Position numbers and translations under genes: made by a program
The notes under the pieces: model-generated
Told to the model about the DNA's origin: nothing
Databases searched by the model: none
What the model saw: the letters and a program-made list of their open reading frames with translations, nothing else
Part shown: piece by piece, positions 7,924 to 16,447 of the stretch
Numbering within the stretch: the stretch's first letter is position 1
Layout of the letters: each line of letters starts with the position of its first letter
Source: Desulfobacteraceae bacterium
GTDB lineage: Bacteria > Desulfobacterota > Desulfobacteria > Desulfobacterales > Desulfosarcinaceae
Reading direction: 5' to 3'
Assembly: GCA_027025615.1 (NCBI GenBank)
Contig: JALVQM010000430.1
Span: forward strand, 1 to 26,679
Length of the DNA: 26,679 bases

Positions 7924-7986
7924 GCCCATACAAGGTTTGGTGTATCTGTAACGGTCTACGATTTCTTCTACACTGAAATACGGTGA

Positions 7987-9396
7987 ATGATGAAACATTA
8001 TTTAACGAGTTATTCCAAAAAACGTCAATATTTTCTGTTTGGTGGGGATCTGTTTGTCTTGCTACTTGCAATTTTTGTGAGTTATGCAATTCGAATATTT
8101 ATCAATTCACATGAGCTTTCTTTGGAACAACTGGCCATGAAATTTTCTCCTTGGCTGATTCTTGTTGTACTTCCCCATCTTATGTGCCTTTACCTTCTTG
8201 ATCTCTATAATCTTGATAGGTTAATATTGCGCTTTCGCTCTTCAGTTATGATCGTGTTCAGTGTTGGCCTCGCCGGTTTAATTATTGGTTCAATCTTCTT
8301 CTTTTTGCCCAAATATGTGTTCGGTAGACAGATTTTATTAATCCATTTAATTGTTTCCTCTTTTTTCCTCGCTGGATGGAGAATTGCGTTTTATGAGTTG
8401 GTTTCGATCAACGAAACTACCAGGCAACTTGCTTTTATTGGATCTGTCGAAAATTTTATTGTTTTTTGCAAGATCTTGAGCGAGATAGATAAAAAAAGCC
8501 TGAAAGTTGATAGTGCTTATTTTATTCCCAGCCCGGAAAGTGAAAGTTTCCTTCTGCCGGAAGGGGTAACAGTTTATAGGTCGTTGGAGCAACTTCTAAA
8601 TTCCAGAAATTTTGATATCCTTGTTTTTGATGTGTTGGGGAAAAAGTTTGGAAATGAGGAAATTCGATCGATAATGGAAGAAAAATATAGAAAGAAGGGG
8701 GTTTTCGATATTCCATCCTTTATAACAAGCCTGTCAGGTAGAATTCCTCTTGACTTGATTGACGGCTATTGGTTGTTGAGCCGGGAGGGTTTGCAGGGAT
8801 ATGTCAGCAGGCCTTATGTTCAGGTTAAACGCCTATTGGATATCATTGGTTCCTGTTTTCTTTTGCTTGTTTTCTCCCCTATTTTCGTTCTCCTTGCCAT
8901 AGCACTTAAAATCGATAGCAGGGGGCCGGTTATATTTTCCCAGCAACGAATCGGAAAAAATCGTCGAGCATTTAATTGCTTGAAATTTCGAACAATGGTT
9001 AAAGATGCCGAATTGGTCAGCGGCCCTACCTGGTCCAGTGGGGATGATCCAAGAATTACACGGGTGGGAAAGATGCTGCGAAAATCAAGGCTTGATGAAC
9101 TACCTCAGTTATGGAATGTTTTGAAAGGAGACATATCCTTTATCGGACCACGACCTATCCGGAAACATTTTGCTGACAAACTCTCAAAGGTCATTCCATT
9201 TTATGAGTTGCGATTCAGTGTTCAACCCGGCTTGAGTGGATGGGCCCAAGTTAATTATGGCTATGCCGGATCAGTCGAAGGACAGAAGCAGAAATTTGAG
9301 TATGAACTTTTCTATATTCAAAACATGTCGGTATTTTTAGATATACTAACCGTGGTAAAGACTGTTAAAAGTGTTTTTTCCCTGCAGGGAAAATAG
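7987..9396 (+). CDS. Polyprenyl-phosphate sugar-1-phosphate transferase (WbaP/WcaJ/EpsB-like initiating enzyme)
   Basis: This is predicted to start repeat-unit synthesis by moving a sugar-1-phosphate from a nucleotide sugar to undecaprenyl phosphate. Residues ~15-135 hold four or five membrane segments. Residues ~145-265 form a soluble CoA-binding-like middle domain (AFIGSVENF, DIPSFI). Residues 281-469 are the Bacterial_transf domain: KRLLDIIGS, the re-entrant membrane helix with P298, FSQQRIG, KFRTM, the catalytic Asp-Glu in RLDELPQLWN (D370, E371), GPRP (387-390) and PGLSGWAQ. The layout matches the EpsB-type transferases found with exosortase/PEP-CTERM loci, but no exosortase is seen here. 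ATG 7987 and ATG 7990 are both possible. The O-antigen ligase-like gene follows 4 bp later. Whether the sugar is glucose, galactose or another cannot be decided. Confidence 0.93.
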   Translation: MMKHYLTSYSKKRQYFLFGGDLFVLLLAIFVSYAIRIFINSHELSLEQLAMKFSPWLILVVLPHLMCLYLLDLYNLDRLILRFRSSVMIVFSVGLAGLIIGSIFFFLPKYVFGRQILLIHLIVSSFFLAGWRIAFYELVSINETTRQLAFIGSVENFIVFCKILSEIDKKSLKVDSAYFIPSPESESFLLPEGVTVYRSLEQLLNSRNFDILVFDVLGKKFGNEEIRSIMEEKYRKKGVFDIPSFITSLSGRIPLDLIDGYWLLSREGLQGYVSRPYVQVKRLLDIIGSCFLLLVFSPIFVLLAIALKIDSRGPVIFSQQRIGKNRRAFNCLKFRTMVKDAELVSGPTWSSGDDPRITRVGKMLRKSRLDELPQLWNVLKGDISFIGPRPIRKHFADKLSKVIPFYELRFSVQPGLSGWAQVNYGYAGSVEGQKQKFEYELFYIQNMSVFLDILTVVKTVKSVFSLQGK

Positions 9397-9400
9397 TACG

Positions 9401-11953
9401 ATGAAATCGTGTAGATTGCACGCTGGTCCAACTGGAGCATCTAAGTTTCAGTTTTATCGTTTGATTCAGTTGAGTTTAGGTCTTTATCTTCTGCTGAATG
9501 TATATATTAACAGCTATATTCTAATAACGTTTAACCGGACTTGTTTTCTTCCTCTTTTCTGTCTTCTTTTATTCAGTCTGATTGCCATTCGTAAGAATCA
9601 TTTTTTTTCTTTTCTTCTCTTTGTTTTCGGCTTCACTTTTTTTCTTTTCGGCTTTCGTTCCTATGATGTGCAGAGTCGTTTTTTTGAAATGGAGGTGGCC
9701 GTACTTTCCTTTATTATACTGGTAAAAGATCGAAGTCATCTCAAATATCATATTGAAGATAACGTAGTTGAATTATTACTCTTGTTCTACTGTTTTCTTG
9801 CTTTTTTCTCTTTGTTATTGCTCCCTCTTCAGGATATTTTTGCTAAAATCCGGCTTTGGGGGATCCACGATTATGCTTTTTTTGTATTGAACGCCACTCC
9901 GGAGTTACCTGAATATTCAATAGCCGCTGTAAACAGACTGTTGCTGTTTTCACTTGCTGCATGTCTGTTGGCCCACGGGGGGACAAGTGCAGAAAAATAT
10001 TTTCAGTATATTATTAATGGAGCTGTCTCGGGCCTGGTTATTGCCGCAGCTATAGGTCTTCTTGAATATTTTAATGTCTTGTCACTCTCCTGGTATGTGC
10101 CCGGTTCATTGAATAAGCTGCACTCTTTGTTTTTAAACCGCGGCTGGTATGCCGAGTATGTAATCTGCCTTACTCCTCTGTTGTTTATAGGTGTGTGCCG
10201 TCGACCAGAACGACGGCGTCTGTATATTCCTGTGATCTTTGTTGCCCTTCTCGTTATCGGGGTTTCCATTCTCTTTACAGGGGCCAGAAGCGGTTGGGGA
10301 CTTTTTGCCATACTTGTTGCCTGGAGTTTTTTTGTTTTTGTCGGTCAGGGAAATCTGCGACAAAAAGTGGTCAAAAGCCTTCTCTTTTTTTTAATGACCG
10401 TTCTCCTGCTTTTTGTCATATCGCTTTCTGCTTTTAAGGTTTCACTGGTTCATGATGAGCCCGGTGTACGTTCGCCGAAGTCGATGACGGCCAAACAGAT
10501 ATTTCTCCAAAAAAGGTTAAAGAACCTGTTTAAAACCGGTCGAATAAAAAACTGGCAAGATACAATACACCTTATTGACGGAAGGTTTTTATTCGGACGC
10601 GGGTATGAATCGTTCAGTCGCCAGGCACATATATTGGCATCCATTCCATCCTCAGGTTACAAACGAAACCAGCAACATCTGAAGATACAGGATACGGCGC
10701 ATAATTTTTATCTACAGCTTATTGTCAGTAATGGTTTGATCGGGTTGGCTGTGTGGCTGTTGCTCTCCGGATACGCAGCATTGGTGTTGCTGAGAGATTA
10801 CAGAGAAAATGACAGCTGTGAAAGTATGGTTGTTTTCATGTGCATACTTTCCTTTCATCTTTACGGCTTGACCCAGAGTATGCAGTATGTACCCATGATC
10901 TGGTTTCTGGTTTTTTTGTTTTTCAGTTATGCCATAATGCGGGAGAAGAAGGTCGGAATGCGAGAGTACCGCAAATCAGGTCGTCTGGCTGGAGCCCTTT
11001 CCGTATTTATTTGTCTTCTTGCCGTCAGTTCCTACGCCTTGAATGTGGGACAGAAACTGGAAGCCGACCGATATGGTGTGGCCGTTTTTGCTGTTGATCA
11101 GGATTTATACCGCTATAGAGGTTTTTACCCAAAGGAACTCTGGTCGGGAAAGGGTGTCTATCGCTGGAGTGGCAGGCAGGCCGAGATACGATTTTGGAAA
11201 GATGGTATAATTGAAATCTCTTTTAAATGTATTACTCCCGGGCTTGGTGACAATCCACTTATTTTTGAAGTCTTGTTGGATGGGCGGATCATTGACAGGC
11301 ATACCTTTTGGGAAGCAAGTACGATTAAAAGAAAATATTGGATTCCCGGGGAAGGAGATGGGATGGAAAGCATATTGGAACTCCGTGTTTCTAGAACATG
11401 GAATCTTCGGCAATCCGGAATGGGAAGCGATACAAGAAATCTTGGGGTGGCCGTTAGCGAGCCAAAATTTATTCGACAATTTCCTTCTGATGATCTTGGA
11501 TTCTACGACTGGCAGGTATTTATGGGGGAGGACCGGGAGAAAGGCCACCGCCTGTTAAAATATAGATGGACTCGTCAGGAGGCTGTCCTTAACCTGTCCC
11601 GTTACGAGAAAGATTCAATGGCACTTCTTTTGAAGAGCGATCAACCCTATATTGAAAAATATCCTGTTAGCATAGAGTTGTTGCAGCATGGTTCGGTCAT
11701 TGATTCCCTAACTCTGCATGATCACCGATGGCAACTATTTTCATTTCCACGCCAGGTTAATTTTGACAGGCCGTTAACGATCAGGGTCAACCGAACCTGG
11801 AATCCTCGACGCGAGGGGAGTTCTGATGATCCCCGTGATTTGGGTGTTGCGGTGGCCCTGGTACCTGCGGATTTTGACAAAGAAGTATCCGATACCAGCA
11901 AGGTGCCGGTGATAAGGAAGGATACACTTCCCGCCGGGCAGGCCGTACAATGA
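9401..11953 (+). CDS. O-antigen ligase/polymerase (Wzy_C family) with two C-terminal repeat modules
   Basis: This inner-membrane protein is predicted to ligate or polymerise glycan at the periplasmic face. Residues ~20-555 hold about a dozen hydrophobic segments. The Wzy_C/WaaL region shows TGARSGWG with its conserved Arg, then FGRGYESF and the periplasmic-loop motif HNFYLQLIVSNGLIGL, whose His is conserved in WaaL. After the last membrane segment come two related modules, residues ~574-691 and ~700-825. Each begins GFY and ends R-T-W-N-x-R-x-x-G...R-x-L-G-V-A-V, so they arose by duplication. At 850 aa it is about twice the normal WaaL length. ATG 9401 is chosen because AGGGA (9386-9390) precedes it. 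The stop overlaps the fcl start by 4 bases, implying translational coupling. Ligase versus polymerase cannot be settled. Confidence 0.88.
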   Translation: MKSCRLHAGPTGASKFQFYRLIQLSLGLYLLLNVYINSYILITFNRTCFLPLFCLLLFSLIAIRKNHFFSFLLFVFGFTFFLFGFRSYDVQSRFFEMEVAVLSFIILVKDRSHLKYHIEDNVVELLLLFYCFLAFFSLLLLPLQDIFAKIRLWGIHDYAFFVLNATPELPEYSIAAVNRLLLFSLAACLLAHGGTSAEKYFQYIINGAVSGLVIAAAIGLLEYFNVLSLSWYVPGSLNKLHSLFLNRGWYAEYVICLTPLLFIGVCRRPERRRLYIPVIFVALLVIGVSILFTGARSGWGLFAILVAWSFFVFVGQGNLRQKVVKSLLFFLMTVLLLFVISLSAFKVSLVHDEPGVRSPKSMTAKQIFLQKRLKNLFKTGRIKNWQDTIHLIDGRFLFGRGYESFSRQAHILASIPSSGYKRNQQHLKIQDTAHNFYLQLIVSNGLIGLAVWLLLSGYAALVLLRDYRENDSCESMVVFMCILSFHLYGLTQSMQYVPMIWFLVFLFFSYAIMREKKVGMREYRKSGRLAGALSVFICLLAVSSYALNVGQKLEADRYGVAVFAVDQDLYRYRGFYPKELWSGKGVYRWSGRQAEIRFWKDGIIEISFKCITPGLGDNPLIFEVLLDGRIIDRHTFWEASTIKRKYWIPGEGDGMESILELRVSRTWNLRQSGMGSDTRNLGVAVSEPKFIRQFPSDDLGFYDWQVFMGEDREKGHRLLKYRWTRQEAVLNLSRYEKDSMALLLKSDQPYIEKYPVSIELLQHGSVIDSLTLHDHRWQLFSFPRQVNFDRPLTIRVNRTWNPRREGSSDDPRDLGVAVALVPADFDKEVSDTSKVPVIRKDTLPAGQAVQ

Positions 11954-12945
11954 TTATAGATAATGATACCCCACGATTCGTCGGCCCAGATTCGGTGATA
12001 TATGTCGCCGGCCACAGTGGTATGGTGGGCGCAGCCATAGTGCATCGTTTGAAAGTTGCCGGTCTGTGCAATATTGTTACCCGCAGTCACGCCGATCTTG
12101 ATTTGCTGGATCAGGCGGCCGTGGATTTGTTCTTTCAGGAAGAATGCGTGGATTGTGTTATCTTAGCTGCTGCCAGGGTTGGGGGTATCCTGGCTAACAG
12201 TACCTATCCTGCTGATTTCATTTATCAGAACATTGTCATGCAGGCCAATGTGATACATAGCGCCTGGAAATTCGGGGTGAAAAACCTGGTATTTCTCGGC
12301 AGTTCCTGCATTTATCCAAGGCTTGCCCCGCAACCCATGAAAGAAGAATACCTGCTTTCCGGCCCTCTGGAACCAACCAATGAACCGTATGCAGTAGCCA
12401 AAATCGCCGGTATTAAAATGTGCGAGGCCTATAATCGGCAGTATGGGACACGCTATTTTGCCGTAATGCCGACCAACCTCTTCGGTCCGGGTGATCATTA
12501 TGACCTTAATGATTCACATGTGTTGCCGGCCTTGATTCGGAAAATGGACGAAGCTAGGCAGCATGGTGACGACACTGTGACCGTCTGGGGAACAGGAACT
12601 CCGCGCCGGGAGTTTCTTCATTGTGACGACCTTGCCGATGCCGTTGTTTTTCTCCTGACAGCCGGACCTGAAAAGGTGTTTGCCGCATTTCCCACAAATG
12701 GTACGCCACTTATTAATATAGGCTGCGGCAAGGATATCAGCATACGCGAGCTGGCGGAATGCGTACAGGAGGTTGTCGGTTTTACAGGTGGTATCCGATG
12801 GGATACTGCAAAACCGGACGGAACACCGCGGAAACTTCTTGATATCACCAGGCTGAAAGCACTGGGATGGCGTCCGAGAATATCACTGCGTCAAGGGATC
12901 CGGCAAACCTATGTCGACTATGTTTCAGGTAGAGATTCCCTATAG
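11950..12945 (+). CDS. fcl: GDP-L-fucose synthase (GDP-4-keto-6-deoxymannose 3,5-epimerase-4-reductase)
   Basis: This converts GDP-4-keto-6-deoxy-D-mannose to GDP-L-fucose with NADPH in the cytoplasm. The short-chain dehydrogenase glycine motif is AGHSGMVG (20-27). The catalytic Ser lies in SSCIYP (118-123), with the epimerisation Cys at 120, and the YxxxK pair is Y147/K151 in YAVAKIAG. NDSHVLPALIRK carries the epimerase His. The length of 331 aa is close to the family's ~320. ATG 11950 overlaps the preceding stop (ATGA). Its substrate is the product of Gmd, encoded 577 bp downstream beyond a non-coding spacer, so the two steps of the pathway are probably in different transcription units. Confidence 0.95.
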   Translation: MIIDNDTPRFVGPDSVIYVAGHSGMVGAAIVHRLKVAGLCNIVTRSHADLDLLDQAAVDLFFQEECVDCVILAAARVGGILANSTYPADFIYQNIVMQANVIHSAWKFGVKNLVFLGSSCIYPRLAPQPMKEEYLLSGPLEPTNEPYAVAKIAGIKMCEAYNRQYGTRYFAVMPTNLFGPGDHYDLNDSHVLPALIRKMDEARQHGDDTVTVWGTGTPRREFLHCDDLADAVVFLLTAGPEKVFAAFPTNGTPLINIGCGKDISIRELAECVQEVVGFTGGIRWDTAKPDGTPRKLLDITRLKALGWRPRISLRQGIRQTYVDYVSGRDSL

Positions 12946-13023
12946 ATCACAATGAAAAAATTACGATTTCAGCATGATGGTTTTTACTTGACTGTTTCTG
13001 GAAATTCACGTTGCGATCCGAGA

Positions 13024-13052
13024 TTGACATTCTCATGGGAATCATTTATGTT
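13024..13052 (+). promoter_or_regulatory. Candidate sigma-70 promoter upstream of gmd
   Basis: A perfect -35 box TTGACA (13024-13029) is followed at the ideal 17-base spacing by TATGTT (13047-13052), four of six matches to TATAAT. It would give a leader of about 460 bases before gmd, unusually long, containing the hairpin and palindrome below. It is based on consensus matching only. Confidence 0.4.
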
Positions 13053-13168
13053 TTAAAATTTTGATTTCTCTGCTGAATAATTCATTTTATGGTGGACTCA
13101 TACAAAGTGCCAAGGCAGTTAAAGTTTTCAAATCCGTTGTCCACGAGGTAGTACGTCATCCTGGAGTG

Positions 13169-13217
13169 CTGTTGTTGGGGGCATCTCGCATTGAAACAAC
13201 CTGATTCCCGACAACAG
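13169..13217 (+). repeat. 11-bp inverted repeat in the gmd leader
   Basis: CTGTTGTTGGG (13169-13179) pairs with CCCGACAACAG (13207-13217) with a single G-T wobble, enclosing a 27-base loop. No T-run follows, so it is not a standard terminator. It may be a regulatory leader structure or a mobile-element relic. Confidence 0.4.
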
Positions 13218-13375
13218 ACCCCGGTAAGCAACCACAGGAATCCTATCTCCAGGAGGTTGCTCCGCCCCTCATAGAGAGACTATAAAGACCGATAGCAACT
13301 GCGCAAATCTGAGTCACCTGTGACAGCTTACAATTATAAGGTTCATGACGCCTCATATCTATGATCCCGGTGATT

Positions 13376-13385
13376 GGTTGCAACC
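13376..13385. promoter_or_regulatory. Perfect 10-bp palindrome GGTTGCAACC
   Basis: GGTTGCAACC is self-complementary and lies about 140 bp upstream of the gmd start codon. A dimeric regulator could bind it. One such site in a region this size may also be chance. Confidence 0.25.
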
Positions 13386-13522
13386 ATGGGATTGACGAGG
13401 TTGGTAGAATGCAGGATTGCGGATTGAAAGACTTTTTATGACTATTTCATTTTATGGAAAGATAGAACTGTCTGCTTGAGTATTTCCCGTTTGCAACTAT
13501 TTCCTAACAAAGGATAACGTAT

Positions 13523-14629
13523 ATGACTAAAAAAGCCTTAATTACCGGAGTGACTGGTCAGGATGGTGCCTATCTTTCCGAGTTTCTGTTGAACAAGGGT
13601 TATGAGGTTCACGGAATTAAACGTAGGGCCTCTCTTTTCAATACCGATCGTATTGATCACCTGTATCAGGATCCACATGAAAAACAACTGCGTTTTATTC
13701 TCCATCATGGCGACCTGACAGACTCTTCCAGCCTTATCCACATCATTGAAAAGGTGCAGCCGGATGAGATTTATAATCTGGCGGCCCAGTCCCATGTACA
13801 GGTATCTTTTGAGGAGCCGGAATACACGGCCAATTCCGATGCCTTGGGGACTCTGCGAATTTTAGAGGCCATCAGGACCATTGGCCTGACCGGGAAAACC
13901 AGGTTTTATCAGGCCTCCACCTCCGAACTTTTCGGCAAGGTTCAGGAAGTTCCACAGCGGGAAACTACACCGTTTTATCCGCGTTCTCCCTATGCAGTGG
14001 CCAAGCTGTATGCTTACTGGATCACAGTGAATTATCGCGAAGCCTATGATATGTATGCTTGTAACGGCATCCTGTTTAATCACGAATCTCCGGTGCGGGG
14101 CGAGACTTTTGTCACCCGGAAGATTACCCGTGCCCTGGCCAGAATTGTCCTTGGCGATATGGAATGTACCTATCTCGGCAATCTCAATGCCAAGCGTGAC
14201 TGGGGCCATGCCCGGGATTATGTCGAAATGCAATGGTTGATGCTGCAGCAGGACAAGCCTGAAGATTTTGTCATAGCCTCCGGAGAGCAGCATTCGGTGC
14301 GTGATTTTGTCAATGCGGCCGCCGAAGAACTTAAAATAGAGATAGCCTGGCAGGGAGAAGGACTTGAAGAAACGGGAACAGTTGCCTCGGCGGAACAGCA
14401 GGAGTTGATCGGTAAGACCATTGTTCGGGTGGATCCCAGGTATTTCAGACCGACCGAGGTCGAGTCCCTGCTTGGCGACCCTTCTCATGCCAGGAATAAG
14501 TTGGGATGGAGGCCGAAAACAAGTTTCAAGGAACTGGTTGCGGAAATGATCAGCTACGATATGGAAGAGGCTCGGCGAGAACAGTTGTGCAGGAGGGAAG
14601 GTTTTTTAATTCAAGATCATTTTGAATAA
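13523..14629 (+). CDS. gmd: GDP-mannose 4,6-dehydratase
   Basis: This converts GDP-D-mannose to GDP-4-keto-6-deoxy-D-mannose with bound NADP, the entry point to GDP-L-fucose and other 6-deoxyhexoses. The 368-aa product follows E. coli Gmd closely: TGVTGQDGAYL at the cofactor site, KRRASLFNTDRIDHLY (the loop used for tetramer contacts and cofactor binding), catalytic T133 and E135 in ASTSELFG, Y157/K161 in YAVAKLYAYW, then NHESPVRGETFVTRK and DPRYFRPTEVESLLGDP. All key residues are present and fall at the E. coli positions. AAAGGA (13509-13514) lies 8 bases before the ATG. With fcl upstream it completes a GDP-L-fucose route. A second Gmd-like gene follows 33 bp later. Confidence 0.97.
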   Translation: MTKKALITGVTGQDGAYLSEFLLNKGYEVHGIKRRASLFNTDRIDHLYQDPHEKQLRFILHHGDLTDSSSLIHIIEKVQPDEIYNLAAQSHVQVSFEEPEYTANSDALGTLRILEAIRTIGLTGKTRFYQASTSELFGKVQEVPQRETTPFYPRSPYAVAKLYAYWITVNYREAYDMYACNGILFNHESPVRGETFVTRKITRALARIVLGDMECTYLGNLNAKRDWGHARDYVEMQWLMLQQDKPEDFVIASGEQHSVRDFVNAAAEELKIEIAWQGEGLEETGTVASAEQQELIGKTIVRVDPRYFRPTEVESLLGDPSHARNKLGWRPKTSFKELVAEMISYDMEEARREQLCRREGFLIQDHFE

Positions 14630-14662
14630 CTGATCGTTTTTTGTTTTTTCGAGGAAGTATTT

Positions 14663-15637
14663 TTGAAGAAGACAGCGTTGATATTCGGCATTTCAGGGCA
14701 GGACGGTTCCTACCTGGCCAGGTTGCTCCTGAAAAAAGGATACAAGGTGGTGGGAACGTCCCGTGATGCCCAGATGTCGTCCTTTGCCAATCTCAAGAAG
14801 CTTGGCATCTATGACAAGGTAGATGTACTGTCAGCCTCTCTTGGGGATTTTCGCAGTGTTCTTCAGACGCTTCACCATGCAAATCCCGATGAGATTTATA
14901 ACCTTGCCGGTCAGAGTTCGGTCAGCCTTTCCTTTGATCAACCGGTGGAGACTTTTGAATCCATCGGTATAGGAACTTTGAATCTGCTTGAATCAATCCG
15001 TTTCATGGATAACGGTGCCCGTCTGTATAATGCTTCTTCCAGCGAGTGTTTTGGTAATACCGATGGGGTTCCGGCAATCGAAGAAACACCGTTTCGACCG
15101 CGAAGTCCCTACGCCGTTGCCAAGGCGGCTGCCTTCTGGGAGGTTGCAAACTATCGTGAGGCCTATGGTCTTTTTGCCTGTTCCGGTATTCTGTTTAATC
15201 ATGAGTCCCCTCTGCGTCCCGAGCGTTTTGTTACCCAGAAAATAGTGGCTGCCGCCTGTAGAATTGCCGCTGGCAGCGATGAAAAATTAAAACTGGGTAA
15301 TACATCCGTTCAGCGTGACTGGGGCTGGGCACCCGAATATGTCGAGGCTATGTGGCTGATGCTGCAACAGGACAGGCCGGAAGATTTCATTGTTGCCACC
15401 GGTGCCACCTATGCTTTGCAGGATCTCGTCCAGGAGGTGTTTGCCTGTGTCGATCTGGACTGGCGGCAATATGTCGAATTGAATCCGGATCTGTTACGGC
15501 CCACCGATATTATGGTTTCGGTCGCAAACCCCATCAAGGCTGAGCAAAAGTTGGGTTGGAAGGCGCGTTCCTTCATGCCTGATGTGGCCGCTATGATGGT
15601 TGCTGAAAAAAAACGACAACTCAGCTCTGTTCAATAA
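14663..15637 (+). CDS. Second Gmd-like SDR (GDP-mannose 4,6-dehydratase paralogue)
   Basis: This extended short-chain dehydrogenase is clearly related to Gmd but shorter (324 aa). It keeps GISGQDGSYLARLLLKKGY, IYNLAGQSSV, the dehydratase-type ASSSECFG (S126, E128 in place of Thr and Glu), Y150/K154 in YAVAKAAAFW, NHESPLRPERFVTQK and RPTDI. The KRRxSxFNT loop of Gmd is replaced by TSRDAQMSSFANLKK, and the insert near the C-terminus is missing. Because the acid Glu is kept, it looks like a dehydratase rather than an Rmd or Fcl reductase. It could act on GDP-mannose with altered oligomerisation, or on another nucleotide sugar. The TTG start is supported by GAGGAAG (14651-14657). It is followed 18 bp later by wzm. 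Confidence 0.88.
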   Translation: MKKTALIFGISGQDGSYLARLLLKKGYKVVGTSRDAQMSSFANLKKLGIYDKVDVLSASLGDFRSVLQTLHHANPDEIYNLAGQSSVSLSFDQPVETFESIGIGTLNLLESIRFMDNGARLYNASSSECFGNTDGVPAIEETPFRPRSPYAVAKAAAFWEVANYREAYGLFACSGILFNHESPLRPERFVTQKIVAAACRIAAGSDEKLKLGNTSVQRDWGWAPEYVEAMWLMLQQDRPEDFIVATGATYALQDLVQEVFACVDLDWRQYVELNPDLLRPTDIMVSVANPIKAEQKLGWKARSFMPDVAAMMVAEKKRQLSSVQ

Positions 15638-15655
15638 TCCGGCGGATTTTCTATT

Positions 15656-16447
15656 GTGGATAGACTACGAGCACTTTGGCAGTACCGTGGTTTTGTTGTT
15701 TCCATGGTCGCCCGCGAATTTAACAGTCGCTATCTTGGTTCCCTGCTGGGAAGCCTGTGGGCGGTTTTGAATCCAATGGCTATGATTTTTATTTACACGG
15801 TTATCTTTTCCCGTATCATGCGTGGAAAACTGCCAGGAATCAATGACTCCATGGCGTATGGCTTGTTTGTTTGTGCCGGCCTGCTGCCATGGATTTTTTT
15901 TACAGAGCTGCTCAGCCGTTTTCCCAATATTTTCATTGAACAGGCCGCCCTTTTAAAAAAAGTCAATTTCCCAAGGATAACCCTGCCGATTATTGCCCTA
16001 TGTTCGGCAACAATTAATTTTATAATAATTTTCAGCCTGCTGCTTGTTTTTTTACTGATTACCGGCCGTTTCCCGGGCTGGGCTGTACTAGCCTATATTC
16101 CTCTTCTAATTATCCAGCAGATGTTTGTGGTCGGGGTCGGGGTTATGCTGGGGAGCATGAACGTATTTTTCAGGGATATCGGCCAGGTTGTCGGGGTCGT
16201 GCTTCAGTTCTGGTTCTGGTTTACACCCATTGTCTATGTGATAACCATGGTGCCGGAGGAGGCACAGCGACTGCTTCCCTTTAATCCGATGACGGCTTTT
16301 GTCCAAGCCTACCAGGGGATCATTCTCCAGGGCATCTGGCCGGATTTTATGCAGTTCAAACTGCATTTTCTCGGGGCCGTGGTTGCCCTGATTGCTGGTT
16401 TTTTTGTTTTTCACAGGCTGGCCGACGATATGGTTGACGAGCTGTGA
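15656..16447 (+). CDS. wzm: ABC-2 type polysaccharide exporter permease (Wzm-like)
   Basis: This is the inner-membrane channel subunit exporting polyprenyl-linked polysaccharide together with the ATPase encoded next. The 263 residues show the ABC2_membrane pattern of O-antigen and teichoic-acid exporters: an N-terminal amphipathic region with REFNSRYLGSLLGSLWAVLNP, about six membrane helices, then NPMTAFVQAYQGIIL and a charged end. The GTG at 15656 is the only good start near the conserved N-terminus; the Shine-Dalgarno is weak. Its stop overlaps the GTG of wzt by 4 bases, so the two subunits are likely made together. Confidence 0.93.
   Translation: MDRLRALWQYRGFVVSMVAREFNSRYLGSLLGSLWAVLNPMAMIFIYTVIFSRIMRGKLPGINDSMAYGLFVCAGLLPWIFFTELLSRFPNIFIEQAALLKKVNFPRITLPIIALCSATINFIIIFSLLLVFLLITGRFPGWAVLAYIPLLIIQQMFVVGVGVMLGSMNVFFRDIGQVVGVVLQFWFWFTPIVYVITMVPEEAQRLLPFNPMTAFVQAYQGIILQGIWPDFMQFKLHFLGAVVALIAGFFVFHRLADDMVDEL

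Larger units (their letters stand above)
7077..7986. other. 910-bp spacer without a convincing gene
   Basis: This A/T-rich region separates two gene groups. An imperfect ~20-bp direct repeat (ATGCTGGTT-C/T-ATC) occurs at 7261-7280 and 7360-7379; the fragment TTATCCGAAAAT near 7190 is a third partial match. Two inverted repeats lie closer to the next gene (listed separately). ACGGACAG occurs at 7690-7697 and again at 7813-7820. A 32-codon frame at 7529-7627 (MYRIPRSSKSRDY...) has no usable Shine-Dalgarno and is not called. The pattern suggests decayed mobile DNA plus a regulatory region for the gene at 7987. I see no tRNA and no clear terminator. Confidence 0.6.
12946..13522. other. 577-bp spacer upstream of gmd
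   Basis: No convincing gene is present. The region holds a candidate sigma-70 promoter (13024-13052), an 11-bp hairpin (13169-13217) and a 10-bp palindrome (13376-13385), each listed separately. A frame of about 46 codons ending at 13202 (SFYGGLIQSAKAVKVFKSVV is part of it) has no proper start and may be gene debris. No tRNA and no clear intrinsic terminator are seen. Confidence 0.6.

Noticed and set aside
7807..7998. 63-codon minus-strand frame at the end of the 910-bp spacer
   Set aside because: It overlaps the start of the sugar-transferase gene and spans the hairpin; no recognisable domain or ribosome-binding site.
13862..14488. 208-codon minus-strand frame inside gmd
   Set aside because: It is entirely antisense to a highly conserved gene and has no protein-like motif; a codon-bias shadow.
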